Shown one piece after another: positions 5,959 to 15,377 of a DNA stretch of 64,000 nucleotides (position 1 is its first letter; each line of letters begins with the position of its first letter). The notes beneath the pieces are model-generated. The model was not told the origin of the DNA, did not search any database, and was given only the letters and a program-made list of their open reading frames with translations. Origin of the DNA: Armatimonadaceae bacterium (lineage in GTDB: Bacteria; Armatimonadota; Armatimonadia; Armatimonadales; Armatimonadaceae); the NCBI GenBank assembly GCA_030447685.1, contig JAUJOK010000001.1, positions 52,020-116,019 on the forward strand, in the 5' to 3' direction. The position numbers and the translations under genes are program-made.

Positions 5959-8181
5959 CTAAACCTCTCCCCCCTGTCCCCTGGCCAGCGGCGAGGCGAG
6001 GGAGGAGGGAAGCGGGAGGGGTTTCGGGAAGACCCGCCGCGAAACAGGCTTCTTCCCCCGTACGAAATGCGCCTGAGCGTCGATGCGGCGATGGCGCTTC
6101 TCCGGGCGCACGCGCTCATACGTTCCGTCGGGCCGAAGACAGCGCGCCTGGACGTTATCGGCCAGCAGAACGGAAAGGATGTCGCGGACGATGTGATCAC
6201 GCAGGCCGGGATTTTCTATCGGAAAAAGCACTTCGACACGACGATCCAGATTGCGCTCCATCAGGTCCGCCGACCCCAGATACACTTCCGGCGCACCATC
6301 GTTCTGGAAGTAGTAGACACGCGCATGCTCCAGAAACCGCCCCACAATCGAGACGACCTGGATGTTGTCCGAGACGCCGGGCACGCCGGGACGCAGGCAG
6401 CAGATGCCCCGAACGATCAGGTCCACCGTCACCCCGGCGCGCGATGCCGCGTACAGCAGGTCGATCATCTGCGGGTCCACCAGTTGGTTCATCTGGAAGA
6501 TAAGCCGGGCCGGTCGCCCCGCCTGGGCGTGCTCGGTTTCGCGCTGTATCATCGCGGCCATGCGCTGGCGCAGGTTGATCGGCGCAACCAGAATCTTGCG
6601 AAACGTCTTCTGCCGCGAATAGCCCGTCAGCAGGTTGAACAGGTCGGAAGCGTCCGCGCCGATGTCCGGGTCGGCGGTCATCAGCGAAAAGTCGGTATAG
6701 ATGCGCGCGGACTGGGCATTGTAGTTGCCGGTGCCCAGGTGAACATAGCGCCGGATTCCTCCCGGCTCGCGCCGCACGACCAGAAGCACCTTGCAGTGGG
6801 TCTTCAAGCCTATCAGCCCGTAAGCGACATGGACTCCCGCCTCTTCCAAAGCGTGCGCCCAGCCGATGTTGTTCTCCTCGTCGAAGCGCGCCTTCAGCTC
6901 CACCAGCACGGCCACCTGCGTATCGGCATCGCGCGCACCGATCAGCGCGGCCACCACGGGAGACTGCGGCCCGACACGGTACAGCGTCTGCTTGATCGCT
7001 CGGACATGTGAATCGCGCGCGGCGGCCTCCACCAATCCAATTACCGGCGCGAAGGAGTCATACGGATGGTGCAATAGCACGTCCTGCCGCCCCACCACCG
7101 AAAAGATGTCCTCCCCCGTAGACAGCACTTCCGGGATGCGCGGCACATGCGGCGGGTCCTTCAGGTCGGGACGATCCAGCTTCATGAGGTCCATCAGCGA
7201 CGAATGGCCCATCTCCCCCGCACCGACGACGACATTTCGCGAATCCATCTCCAGATTCTCGACCAGAAGATCGCGGATACGATCCGGCATCGCCTCCGTA
7301 ACCTCAAGGCGGGTTACGAAACCGAAATGACGCTCGCGGATACCCTGCTGCACGGTGCGAAGCAGGTCCTCCGCCTCATCCTCCTGAATCTCGACATCGG
7401 CATTCCGTGTCACCCGGAAGGGGTAGGCCGCGACTGCATGAAGCCCGGCGAAAAGCGTGCCGACATGCGCCGCAATAACCTCCTCCAGCCAGACGAACCG
7501 ATGCGGCGTGTGGGTGCCCTCTTCGGGTGGGCAGGGCACCAGGCGCGGCAGGGTACCGGGCACCTTCATGCGGGCGAAACGTTCCCCGACCGCCGGGTCG
7601 CGCACCACCACGGCCAGGTTCAGGGATAGGTTTGAGATGTGCGGGAACGGGTGGCCCGGATCGACGGCCAGCGGCGTCAGCACGGGAAATATTTCGTCCT
7701 CGAAATAGGCCGTCATCGCGGTTTTGTCGGCGGAGGAGAGTTCCGCATAGTGGCGCACTTCCACTCCCTGAGCGCGCAGCAGGTGCAGCAGACGCTCCCA
7801 GCAGACATGCGCCTCACGGAGCAGTTCGTCCACCCGCGCCGCAATCTGCGCCAGCGCCTCCGTCGGGGTCAGGCCGTCCCCGGCGACATCGGCGATACCC
7901 GCCGCGCGCTGCGCCTGAAGCCCCGACACGCGAATCATGAAAAACTCATCCAGGTTAGACCCGAAAATGGCCAGGAACTTCACGCGCTCCAGCAAGGGGT
8001 GCCGCTCGTCCATCGCTTCTTCCAGCACCCGCTTGTTGAACAGCAGCCAGGAAAGCTCGCGGTTGATATACAGCGACGACGGCGGGACTACCGTCGCCGC
8101 GTCCGCCGCCGCCGCTGGGGACACGCCGTTTTTGGTGATTTCCTCGGATGGGATTGTCTCTTTTTGTTGCAGTGTTGTCAT
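5959..8181 (-). CDS. ppk1: Polyphosphate kinase 1
   Basis: Polymerises the gamma-phosphate of ATP into polyphosphate, reversibly, at the membrane. It has 740 residues; the family is usually near 690. The N domain starts at YINRELSWLLFN (about 38), followed by the head domain and two phospholipase-D-like C domains. The phosphorylated histidine should be His462 in KTHCK, with the second catalytic histidine at His619 in LEHARVY; HLGTGNYN at 481-488 is also typical. The family ends near RRIDAQAHF, and the last 30 or so residues (FPKPLPLPSSLASPLARG) look like a translated palindromic repeat. The start codon overlaps the acyltransferase stop (ATGA), so it is the last gene of the envelope cluster. 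No phosphatase or PhoU gene is adjacent. Confidence 0.95.
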   Translation of the reverse strand: MTTLQQKETIPSEEITKNGVSPAAAADAATVVPPSSLYINRELSWLLFNKRVLEEAMDERHPLLERVKFLAIFGSNLDEFFMIRVSGLQAQRAAGIADVAGDGLTPTEALAQIAARVDELLREAHVCWERLLHLLRAQGVEVRHYAELSSADKTAMTAYFEDEIFPVLTPLAVDPGHPFPHISNLSLNLAVVVRDPAVGERFARMKVPGTLPRLVPCPPEEGTHTPHRFVWLEEVIAAHVGTLFAGLHAVAAYPFRVTRNADVEIQEDEAEDLLRTVQQGIRERHFGFVTRLEVTEAMPDRIRDLLVENLEMDSRNVVVGAGEMGHSSLMDLMKLDRPDLKDPPHVPRIPEVLSTGEDIFSVVGRQDVLLHHPYDSFAPVIGLVEAAARDSHVRAIKQTLYRVGPQSPVVAALIGARDADTQVAVLVELKARFDEENNIGWAHALEEAGVHVAYGLIGLKTHCKVLLVVRREPGGIRRYVHLGTGNYNAQSARIYTDFSLMTADPDIGADASDLFNLLTGYSRQKTFRKILVAPINLRQRMAAMIQRETEHAQAGRPARLIFQMNQLVDPQMIDLLYAASRAGVTVDLIVRGICCLRPGVPGVSDNIQVVSIVGRFLEHARVYYFQNDGAPEVYLGSADLMERNLDRRVEVLFPIENPGLRDHIVRDILSVLLADNVQARCLRPDGTYERVRPEKRHRRIDAQAHFVRGKKPVSRRVFPKPLPLPSSLASPLARGQGGEV

Positions 8182-8900
8182 TGTTTTTTTGTCCGCGAAG
8201 CGGGCAGAACGTGGCGTTCGGCCTCGGCTTCCAGGGAATGGATCGCCGTCTCGACACGCGCGGCGGCCTCATCAAGATCGTCGTCCGGGCCAACATAAAT
8301 GGGGTCGCCAAAAATCCAGATTGCCCGCGCAAAGGGAGAAGGAATCAGAAATCGATCCCAGGTGGGCAGCAGCCAGCGCGGCCATGCGCTGGTGCCGCTC
8401 GGGATAATCGGAAGACCGGAGCGCTGCGCGAAATAAACGACCCCATTCTGCACTTTACCCGACGGCCCGCGCGGCCCATCCGGCACAAATACCAGCGGCT
8501 CGCCCGCTGCCAGCACCGCCAGCACCTCGCGCGCGGCGGAAAAGCCGCGCCGACTGGTCGAGCCACGAATGATGCGAAACCCGGCGCGACGAAAATTTTC
8601 CGCCGTCAGGTCGCCATCCCGCGACAACGAGATAATTGTCCAGTACCTGCGCCCCCGGTACAGGTATTGCGGAATGAAGATGCGGCCATGCCAGGTCACA
8701 TTGATAAACCCGCGCTTCTGGCTGTCCGAATCGCGTATCAGCGCCTCGTTGACCACCTTTAAACGCAGTGTAGCGCAGACCGCCTGCACCAGCCCGTTGA
8801 GGAGCGCGGCAAGCACTCGAGTCTTCCAGGACAGGGGGCGCAGCGGGGCGTTTTTGCCGGGCGCGCGGCGTGGTGTCGGCGGAGCGGTTTGAGTATTCAC
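8178..8900 (-). CDS. DUF374 lysophospholipid acyltransferase-like protein
   Basis: This encodes 240 residues starting at GTG 8900, overlapping the stop of the upstream ABC transporter by four bases. Family markers are NVTWHGRIF (the acyltransferase His), SRDGDLTAENFRRAG, IIRGSTSRRG and VFVPDGPRGPSGKV. DUF374 proteins belong to the LPLAT superfamily and are usually found in lipid A or outer-membrane gene clusters, where they are taken to be acyltransferases acting on lipid A or phospholipid. No LpxL or LpxM homologue is seen in the window, so this is the best local candidate for late lipid A acylation. The substrate is inferred from context only. Confidence 0.85.
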   Translation of the reverse strand: MNTQTAPPTPRRAPGKNAPLRPLSWKTRVLAALLNGLVQAVCATLRLKVVNEALIRDSDSQKRGFINVTWHGRIFIPQYLYRGRRYWTIISLSRDGDLTAENFRRAGFRIIRGSTSRRGFSAAREVLAVLAAGEPLVFVPDGPRGPSGKVQNGVVYFAQRSGLPIIPSGTSAWPRWLLPTWDRFLIPSPFARAIWIFGDPIYVGPDDDLDEAAARVETAIHSLEAEAERHVLPASRTKKQ

Positions 8901-10672
8901 TGTTCGGGCAGGTACAGCTCGGCGGCGTTGCGCTGCGTTTCGTAAAGCGCGGCGTAGACGCCGCCGCGCGCCATCAGTTCCGTGTGCGTGCCCATCTCGG
9001 CGATGCGCCCCTGCCGGACAACGATGATCTTATCAGCATGAACGATGGTCGAAAGACGGTGCGCGATGATCAGCGTCGTCCGTCCACGCATCAGCGTCTC
9101 CAGCGCCTCCTGCACCAGCGCCTCGGAAGCGGCATCGAGCGAACTGGTCGCTTCGTCCAGAATCAGAATACGCGGGTTCGCCAGCAGGGCGCGGGAAATG
9201 GCGACCCGCTGGCGCTCGCCGCCCGAAAGCGTCGCTCCCCGCTCCCCGATAACGGTTTCATATTTCAGCGGAAAGCTATGGATAAACGAGTCCGCGTTGG
9301 CGGCGCGGGCAGCGGCCTCTATCTCTGCGTCCGTAGCGTCTCGCCTTCCGTAAGCGATATTGTCGCGAATCGTTCCGGAAAACAGCACCGTTTCCTGGGG
9401 AACGATGCCGATCTGCTGGCGCAGCGAATCCACGGTGACGCTGCGAATATCGTACCCGTCAATAACGACGCTTCCCCCGGTCGGGTCGTAAAAGCGCGGC
9501 ACCAGATCGGCGAGCGTGGACTTGCCCGCGCCCGACGGCCCCACCAGCGCGACAACCTCCCCCGGCTGAACCGTAAAGGAGATGTCGGAAAGCGTCGGCG
9601 TCCCTTCCTGGTAGGCGAACGAGACGCCGCGAAACTCCACGCGCCCCGCGACCGGCGGCAGAAGGCGGGCATCCGGCGCGTCGCGCACGTCGGGAACCAC
9701 ATCCAGAACGTCGGAAAAGATACGATCCGCCGCGCCCATCATCTCTTCCCAGGCCACCCGCAGGCTTCCCACCGAGCCGACCGCACTGGCAAGCTGCGTT
9801 ACCGCGTATAAAAAGGCGAGCAGATCGTCGAACTGCATCCTCCCGCCGATTACCTCGCGCCCGCCGATCCACAGGGTCAGGGCGATTCCGAGCGCGCCGA
9901 TAAAGTCGATAGTAGGACGCAGCCGCGCCGCGCGCCGCACGCCGGTCATCGAGATATCCAGCGCGCTGCGGCTTTCCTGGTCGAAGCGGCGCACCTCATG
10001 CTGCTCGGCGGAAAACGCCTTGACGACGCGCACCCCGGACAGCGTCTCTTCCATCACCGCCGTCACATCCGCCATCTTCTGCTGTGACTGATTCGAGATA
10101 CCGCGAATCCGGCGCGACAAAAGCTGAATGGCGACCGCCATCACGGGCACGACCAGGAGCGCAAAAAGCGTGAGTTTCCAGGAGGCGATAAACAGCAGGG
10201 TCAGATACAGCACGACCTGTATCGGGGTGGCGATGACATCTTTAACCATCATCGCGGCGTTTTGCAGTTTGGGCACATCGTTGGTCAGCGTGCTCATCAG
10301 CGCGCCGGTTCGCCGCTGGTGGAAATAGGACAGCGACAGGCTGTGCAGATGGGCGTAGACATCGCTGCGCAGACGCATGCCCACACGCTGCGCCACCTCG
10401 GCCAGCAGCACGCTTTGACCGTAGGAAAACAACCACAGCAGACCGTAAAAAAGGACGATGGACGCGCACAGAGCGGTCAGCGGCTCCAGACTTCCCCCCG
10501 CGCCGCGCGTCGCATCCTCAAAGCGCCGGATCATAGCAAAGATGCCCGCCGGAACCGCGCCTGCCAGCAGGCCGCAGAGCAGGCCCAGCGCCAGTTTGCC
10601 CGCGTGGGGACGCAGGTACGCCAGCAGCCGTTTTCCGATCTGTTTATGCGTTGTCATGGGTCGATGTCCCAC
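8897..10672 (-). CDS. msbA: MsbA-like lipid exporter, ABC half-transporter
   Basis: Fused membrane and ATPase domains in 591 residues, the usual MsbA layout. GTG 10672 is the chosen start because AAGGA lies about seven bases upstream; an internal ATG (10657) lacks a site. Six membrane helices fill residues 20-310. The ATPase follows with Walker A GPSGAGKST, signature LSGGERQR, Walker B ILILDEATSSLD and the switch His in AHRLST. MsbA flips core lipid A across the inner membrane. The position between lpxB and the DUF374 acyltransferase makes that role likely, though the same fold serves many exporters. Both flanking genes are within 18 bases or overlap, so it is co-transcribed with lpxB. Confidence 0.88.
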   Translation of the reverse strand: MGHRPMTTHKQIGKRLLAYLRPHAGKLALGLLCGLLAGAVPAGIFAMIRRFEDATRGAGGSLEPLTALCASIVLFYGLLWLFSYGQSVLLAEVAQRVGMRLRSDVYAHLHSLSLSYFHQRRTGALMSTLTNDVPKLQNAAMMVKDVIATPIQVVLYLTLLFIASWKLTLFALLVVPVMAVAIQLLSRRIRGISNQSQQKMADVTAVMEETLSGVRVVKAFSAEQHEVRRFDQESRSALDISMTGVRRAARLRPTIDFIGALGIALTLWIGGREVIGGRMQFDDLLAFLYAVTQLASAVGSVGSLRVAWEEMMGAADRIFSDVLDVVPDVRDAPDARLLPPVAGRVEFRGVSFAYQEGTPTLSDISFTVQPGEVVALVGPSGAGKSTLADLVPRFYDPTGGSVVIDGYDIRSVTVDSLRQQIGIVPQETVLFSGTIRDNIAYGRRDATDAEIEAAARAANADSFIHSFPLKYETVIGERGATLSGGERQRVAISRALLANPRILILDEATSSLDAASEALVQEALETLMRGRTTLIIAHRLSTIVHADKIIVVRQGRIAEMGTHTELMARGGVYAALYETQRNAAELYLPEQ

Positions 10673-10689
10673 AGGCTTTCCTGCCTTGC

Positions 10690-12063
10690 TTACGCCCCGG
10701 CAGCGGGCGGGGGTTCCCCTCGCCCCGCCTCCGCCAAATCCACCACCAGACGCGCCGCCCGCGCCGCTCCGCCCGGCTCACCCAGCAGGTTCACTGCCGC
10801 CTTCAGATCGTTCTTCATCCGCAGCAGACGCTCCGGCTCCAGCAGCAGATCGATAATCTCCTGAGCGATTGCGTCCGGCGTGGCGGCGTCCTGCAACAGT
10901 TCCGGGCAGATACGCCGGTCGGCCAGCAGGTTCGGCAGGCCCACATGCGTCGGCAGCGACTTTCGTATCAGCCACATTTCCGGCACATTGGCCCGCGACA
11001 TGCGGTAGACAATCACCATGGGCTTACCCAAAATCGCCGCTTCCAATGTGGCCGTGCCTGACGTGGTGATAAGGACATCGGAGGCCGCCATCACATCATA
11101 GGTTGCCTCTTCCACGATGGCAAGCCGGAAATCGTCCACGCTTCGCCGCTCATCCACGCGTTTCAGCCAGTCTTTGCGCTGCTGTATAACTTTGTCGGGC
11201 GGAACCAGTGTGCCCTGCGTGGTGAGAAGCGGCGGCAGGTGCGAGTCCGGCGCAGATTCTTCGTCCGCGTCCTCCTGTTCTTCGCGCTCGCGCGCGGACT
11301 GCCGCCGCACCCGCTCCACCTGGGCGATCACCTCCGCCCGATCTACCGTCGGTGCAAGGCCGATTAGGAACTGAACGCCGGGGACGCGCCGGTGGATGAT
11401 CGCCGCCGCCCGAAGCTGGTAGGGCAGAATATGGGCTATTTCCTGCGGGCGGCTGCCTGGAAAAATTCCCACCACCGGATGTCCCAGGTCCACCCCGTAG
11501 CGGTCGGCGAAAACCGGCGTCGGCTCCGAAGGATGCACCAGATCCAGCAGCGGATGTCCTACGAACGAGGCATCCACTCCGAAGCGGCGAAGCTGCTCCT
11601 CCGACCACGGAAAGGGAGTCACTACTTTATCGGTGATACCGGCCAGCGAGGAGCCTTTCAGCGTGCGCCGCCAGGAGCCGGGGGGAAAGTAGTACAGGAT
11701 GCGCGTTTGGGGCAGGTTCCGCCGCGCCCACGGAACCATGCCTTCGAACGGCCCGAAGCCGATGTTGAACCCGCCGGAATCCACCGCAACCAGCACGTTC
11801 GGGGGACGGCGCAGCAGTTCGCGCCTCAGCGAGGCGCGCAGGGCGAAAAGCTTCGGAATCAGCTTGATGATGGCCGCGAAGCCCACGGTGCCCCACCGGC
11901 TGGTGTCCTGATGAATTTCCACACCGGCGCGGCGCATATGCTTGCCGCCCGTTCCCCAGATATGCGCATCGGGACAAAGCCGCCATACCTCTTCGGCGAG
12001 GCTTGCCGCGACCCGATCACCGGAAGCCTCGCCGGTGCTGATCGCAATCTCTATCGGCGGCAT
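10690..12063 (-). CDS. lpxB: Lipid A disaccharide synthase
   Basis: Joins lipid X to UDP-2,3-diacylglucosamine to make the lipid A disaccharide. The family N terminus (IEIAISTGEASGD) begins just after ATG 12063, so this start was chosen over longer in-frame options that run into lpxA. Typical blocks follow: VAVDSGGFN, YYFPPGSWR, VGHPLLD, GIFPGSRPQEI, and TTSGTATLEAAILGKPMVIVY. The protein has 457 residues against about 380 usually. The surplus is an acidic, Arg/Glu-rich insert at about 252-308, between the PTVDRAEVI strand and the VEEATYDVMAASD helix. No lpxH or lpxI, needed to make lipid X, is present next to it. It lies 37 bases after lpxA. Confidence 0.93.
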   Translation of the reverse strand: MPPIEIAISTGEASGDRVAASLAEEVWRLCPDAHIWGTGGKHMRRAGVEIHQDTSRWGTVGFAAIIKLIPKLFALRASLRRELLRRPPNVLVAVDSGGFNIGFGPFEGMVPWARRNLPQTRILYYFPPGSWRRTLKGSSLAGITDKVVTPFPWSEEQLRRFGVDASFVGHPLLDLVHPSEPTPVFADRYGVDLGHPVVGIFPGSRPQEIAHILPYQLRAAAIIHRRVPGVQFLIGLAPTVDRAEVIAQVERVRRQSAREREEQEDADEESAPDSHLPPLLTTQGTLVPPDKVIQQRKDWLKRVDERRSVDDFRLAIVEEATYDVMAASDVLITTSGTATLEAAILGKPMVIVYRMSRANVPEMWLIRKSLPTHVGLPNLLADRRICPELLQDAATPDAIAQEIIDLLLEPERLLRMKNDLKAAVNLLGEPGGAARAARLVVDLAEAGRGEPPPAAGA

Positions 12064-12100
12064 ATCCGGAGTGTAAAAAACGTCGTCTGTTCGTTCATCA

Positions 12101-12922
12101 TTACCGCCGGGGGCGGTCGTCCTGCCGTCCCGCCGAGCCGCCCTTGATGCGCTGGATAAAGGCGACGAGGTATTCGACTTCCTCGTCGGGTTCCACCTCC
12201 TCCTCAATGGCTTCGAGCGCCTGTGAGACATTCAGGTTCGAACGGTACAGAAGCTTATAGGCATGACGCAGCGCGGCGCGTGAGGCTGGGGGAATCCCGG
12301 CGCGGCGCAGGCCGCGCACGTTTATATCGAGAACCGAGGCAGGCGAGCCGTCAGCCAGCATGAACGGCGGTATATCCTGAACGGCCTTGGAATGGAAGCC
12401 GACGATAGCCATCTTACCGATATGCACGAACTGGTGGATGCCGACCAGGCCACCCAGAATTGCCCCGTCTTCGACAGTGACATGCCCGCCAAGCTGCACG
12501 TTATTGGCGAGCATGGTATGGTTCCCGACCCGGCAGTTGTGGCCCAGGTGCGAGTAGGACATGATCAGGTTATCGTCGCCGAGGACGGTTTCCGACTCCT
12601 CGCCGGTGCCCCGGTGCATGGTCACGAATTCCCGAATCAGGTTCCGGTCGCCGATACGCAGGTACGACCGCTCGCCCTTGAACTTTAAATCCTGGGGCGG
12701 CCCGCCCAGAACGGCCCCGGCGCGAATCTGACAGTCGCGTCCAATATGGGTGAACTCTTCGATAACGACCTGAGGGCCGATGACTGTGCCCGCGCCAACG
12801 GTGCAGGCAGGACCGATAACGGCATACGCACCGACCTGCGCGCCTTCGGCCAGTTCGGCGGACGGGTCGATGACGGCGGTCGGATGGATGAAGGGAACGT
12901 CGTTGTGGCTGCTGGTGGTCAT
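12101..12922 (-). CDS. lpxA: UDP-N-acetylglucosamine acyltransferase
   Basis: First step of lipid A synthesis: acylates the 3-OH of UDP-GlcNAc with a hydroxyacyl-ACP. The 273 residues form hexapeptide repeats (IHPTAVIDP, AYAVIGP, VIGPQVVI and on) of a left-handed beta helix up to about residue 190, then the C-terminal helical domain. The catalytic His lies in the SYSHLGHNCRVGN segment, and GGLVGIHQFVHIG is characteristic. The C terminus is slightly longer than usual and ends Arg/Asp-rich. It starts at ATG 12922, five bases after the fabZ stop, and continues the fabZ-lpxA-lpxB order known from many diderms. Confidence 0.95.
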   Translation of the reverse strand: MTTSSHNDVPFIHPTAVIDPSAELAEGAQVGAYAVIGPACTVGAGTVIGPQVVIEEFTHIGRDCQIRAGAVLGGPPQDLKFKGERSYLRIGDRNLIREFVTMHRGTGEESETVLGDDNLIMSYSHLGHNCRVGNHTMLANNVQLGGHVTVEDGAILGGLVGIHQFVHIGKMAIVGFHSKAVQDIPPFMLADGSPASVLDINVRGLRRAGIPPASRAALRHAYKLLYRSNLNVSQALEAIEEEVEPDEEVEYLVAFIQRIKGGSAGRQDDRPRR

Positions 12923-12927
12923 GCTTG

Positions 12928-13419
12928 CTAAGAATGCCCGTCTTGATTACGGGGAATCAGCGCGAGGGAGAGTTCTGCCTCACAGACAAGCGCGCCGTCC
13001 ACGCGCGCTTCGGCCTTGACCCAGGCAATTGTGCCACGGGCGCGGATCAGGCTGACCTCCGCGATAAGAACATCACCGGGCACCACCGGCTTGCGGAAGC
13101 GGGCTTTCTCGATACTGGCGAGAAAGGCCAGTTTGTCCTGGTTTTCGCCCAGGGTGAGCAACAGCAGACCGCTGACCTGGGCCAGAGTTTCGATAATCAG
13201 CACGCCCGGCATAATCGGGCGCTCAGGGAAATGGCCTATAAAGAAGTGTTCGTTGATGGTGACATTCTTCTGGCCGACGACACGCTGCCCGAGTTCCAGT
13301 TCCAGAATCTTGTCCACGAGCAAAAACGGGTAACGATGCGGCAGCAAGGCAAGAAGTCGTCTTGCCTCCACCGGCGTAGCGTATTTGGCAGCTTCCTGAG
13401 GCGTGTCGTCCGATGGCAA
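12928..13419 (-). CDS. fabZ: 3-hydroxyacyl-ACP dehydratase FabZ
   Basis: Dehydrates 3-hydroxyacyl-ACP in fatty acid elongation, and competes with LpxA and LpxD for the same substrates. It has 163 residues from TTG 13419, preceded by GGGAG at suitable spacing. The hot-dog fold is marked by [12 protein letters not shown] (catalytic His), [19 protein letters not shown] (catalytic Glu and His region) and EALAQ-like ETLAQVSG. A 22-residue N-terminal extension precedes the core. It lies between lpxC and lpxA with 12- and 5-base gaps, tying fatty acid and lipid A supply to one transcript. Confidence 0.95.
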   Translation of the reverse strand: MPSDDTPQEAAKYATPVEARRLLALLPHRYPFLLVDKILELELGQRVVGQKNVTINEHFFIGHFPERPIMPGVLIIETLAQVSGLLLLTLGENQDKLAFLASIEKARFRKPVVPGDVLIAEVSLIRARGTIAWVKAEARVDGALVCEAELSLALIPRNQDGHS

Positions 13420-13431
13420 ATCAGAATCTCC

Positions 13432-14310
13432 CTAACGAAAAAACGCGGCCAAACGATTAGCCAGGGCCACATTCAGCCGGTGGCTGGGCCGGACCGCAAC
13501 GATGTCGGCGACAATCGGTACGCCCACGAGGGCCAGATCGCCGATAAGGTCGAGCAGTTTGTGTCGGGCCAACTCGTCGGGAAAACGGAGCGGACTCGAA
13601 TAGCGGTCATCATAAATGACCAGAGCGTTCTCAAGGCTTCCGCCGCGCGCCAGCCCCGCTGCCCGGAGCGCCTCGACCTCGAAATCAAAGCCGAACGTTC
13701 GTGCAGGAGCGATCTCCACCGAATACGAAGCGCCCGTACCCATCGGTTCCCAGCGCGCCACCTGTGTACCCGCCATTGGGTGGTCGAATTGAATCGCCAC
13801 GGTCAGGCGCAGCGCCTCGGAAGGATACGCCGCCACAAAAGCGCCACGGTCGCCATAAACGACAATCGGTTCCTCCAGCGCCAGAGGTTTCCTTGTCTCG
13901 TCCCCTACGTCGGCCAGCGGAACAGTGCCCGCTGCCGCCAGAGCCTGCGTCCAAACGAGCGCACTTCCGTCGCCTATAGGCAGTTCCGGCCCGTCCACCT
14001 CCACAATAACATCGGAGACGTTCATGCCGCAAAGCGCGGAAAGCAGGTGCTCAACCGTCGCGACCGTGACGCCGCCGCTTCCCAGAACCGTGCAGCGCGC
14101 CGTGTCGACAACATTCGACACCAGAGCCGGTATCTCCTTTTTGCTGCCCGCCACACGAAAAATGACGCCCGGTGCTGTCGCCTCTTCTTCGGCGGCAGGA
14201 ACGAGCGTCACCCCGACGGAAGCGCCGGTATGGATACCGATACCCTGTACTGTTTCGGGCCGGGCTAAGGTGGATCGGCGCACGTCAGGCAAACCCGCTT
14301 CCGGGTTCAC
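13432..14310 (-). CDS. lpxC: UDP-3-O-acyl-N-acetylglucosamine deacetylase
   Basis: Zinc deacetylase that commits the cell to lipid A synthesis. The 292 residues show the two-repeat fold: [10 protein letters not shown] at the start, [11 protein letters not shown] (first zinc His), [23 protein letters not shown], and [15 protein letters not shown] holding the second zinc His and the Asp ligand. It starts with GTG 14310, whose bases overlap the lpxD stop (GTGA), so translation is coupled. In some diderms lpxC is fused to fabZ; here they are separate genes 12 bases apart. Nothing unusual is seen in the catalytic residues. Confidence 0.95.
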   Translation of the reverse strand: MNPEAGLPDVRRSTLARPETVQGIGIHTGASVGVTLVPAAEEEATAPGVIFRVAGSKKEIPALVSNVVDTARCTVLGSGGVTVATVEHLLSALCGMNVSDVIVEVDGPELPIGDGSALVWTQALAAAGTVPLADVGDETRKPLALEEPIVVYGDRGAFVAAYPSEALRLTVAIQFDHPMAGTQVARWEPMGTGASYSVEIAPARTFGFDFEVEALRAAGLARGGSLENALVIYDDRYSSPLRFPDELARHKLLDLIGDLALVGVPIVADIVAVRPSHRLNVALANRLAAFFR

Positions 14311-15377
14311 GCCGCTTCCCGCCGCCTGCCCTTTTCACCGCCGCCCTCCAATGCCGCCAGACGGCGCTCCATCGCCCGGAACTTTTTCAGCAGGTCGGGG
14401 AGCTGACCCAGAGCCGCATTGGTCTTCAAAACCTCTTTGTGCGGGCGCGGGCCATAGCCGGAAACGAACGCCCCGGCGGGAACATCGCCCATCACCCCGG
14501 ACTGCGCTCCCAGAACGGCTCCCTCGCCGATCTTAACCTGCTCCTTGACACCGGACTGCCCGGCGATTATCGCCCCACGGCCCACCTGCACGCCACCGGC
14601 AAGGCCGACCTGCGCCACAATAATACAGTCTTCGCCGATCTCGCAGTTATGACCGATGTGGACGAGGTTATCGATCTTCGTACCGGCTCCGATGCGCGTC
14701 GAGCCGGTGCGGGCACGGTCTATGGTGGTATTCGCCCCTATCTCTACGTCATCTTCCACGGCGACATTCCCGATCTGGGGCACCTTCCGGTGCTTGTTGC
14801 CCAGAGTGAGATAGCCGAAGCCGTCCGCCCCCAGAACCGCCCCCGAATGGATAACGCAGTTCGCCCCGACCACCGTACCGCGAAGGAGCGTAACGTGCGG
14901 GTGGATGATCGTATTGTCGCCGATTTCCACATCGTCACCGATAAAGGCCAGCGGGTAAAGGGTGACATTGTCGCCCAGACGAACGTTTTCCCCGATGACG
15001 CACTGCGCGCCTACGGAGAGATTGCCCCCGTGCCGGAAACCTGAACCGACGACGGCAGAGGAATGAACCCCGCGCTCCAGGTACTGCTCCGGCGCGAAAA
15101 GATCGAGCAGCTGCGCAAAGGCAAGGCGCGGGTTCGCAACCTGGATCAGTGTTTTCTGTCCCCCACCGGCATCGGCGCTTTCCGGCGCAAGCACGGCGGA
15201 CGCACCGGACTGCTCGGCATTTTGCAGAAAGCGTCTGCTTTCGGCAAAGGTTATATCGCCGATACGTGCGTCCTCGATAGCGGCGATTCCTCGAATCACC
15301 GTTCGCGGATCGCCGTAAACACGGCCACGGACGACTTCCGCAAGTTCAGCGACGGTTCTTGCCCTTGTTTCTTTCAC
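14307..15377 (-). CDS. lpxD: UDP-3-O-acylglucosamine N-acyltransferase
   Basis: Third lipid A step: adds the N-linked acyl chain. GTG 15377 is preferred as start because it overlaps the upstream stop as GTGA and places the family N terminus ([12 protein letters not shown]) seven codons in; an ATG 42 bases further upstream would overlap more. The 356 residues comprise a uridine-binding N domain (to about 95), hexapeptide repeats ([17 protein letters not shown] and on) and a C-terminal helix. The catalytic His lies in the [12 protein letters not shown] segment. The C terminus is Arg/Lys/Glu-rich. The order lpxD-lpxC-fabZ-lpxA matches the standard cluster. Confidence 0.94.
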   Translation of the reverse strand: MKETRARTVAELAEVVRGRVYGDPRTVIRGIAAIEDARIGDITFAESRRFLQNAEQSGASAVLAPESADAGGGQKTLIQVANPRLAFAQLLDLFAPEQYLERGVHSSAVVGSGFRHGGNLSVGAQCVIGENVRLGDNVTLYPLAFIGDDVEIGDNTIIHPHVTLLRGTVVGANCVIHSGAVLGADGFGYLTLGNKHRKVPQIGNVAVEDDVEIGANTTIDRARTGSTRIGAGTKIDNLVHIGHNCEIGEDCIIVAQVGLAGGVQVGRGAIIAGQSGVKEQVKIGEGAVLGAQSGVMGDVPAGAFVSGYGPRPHKEVLKTNAALGQLPDLLKKFRAMERRLAALEGGGEKGRRREAA

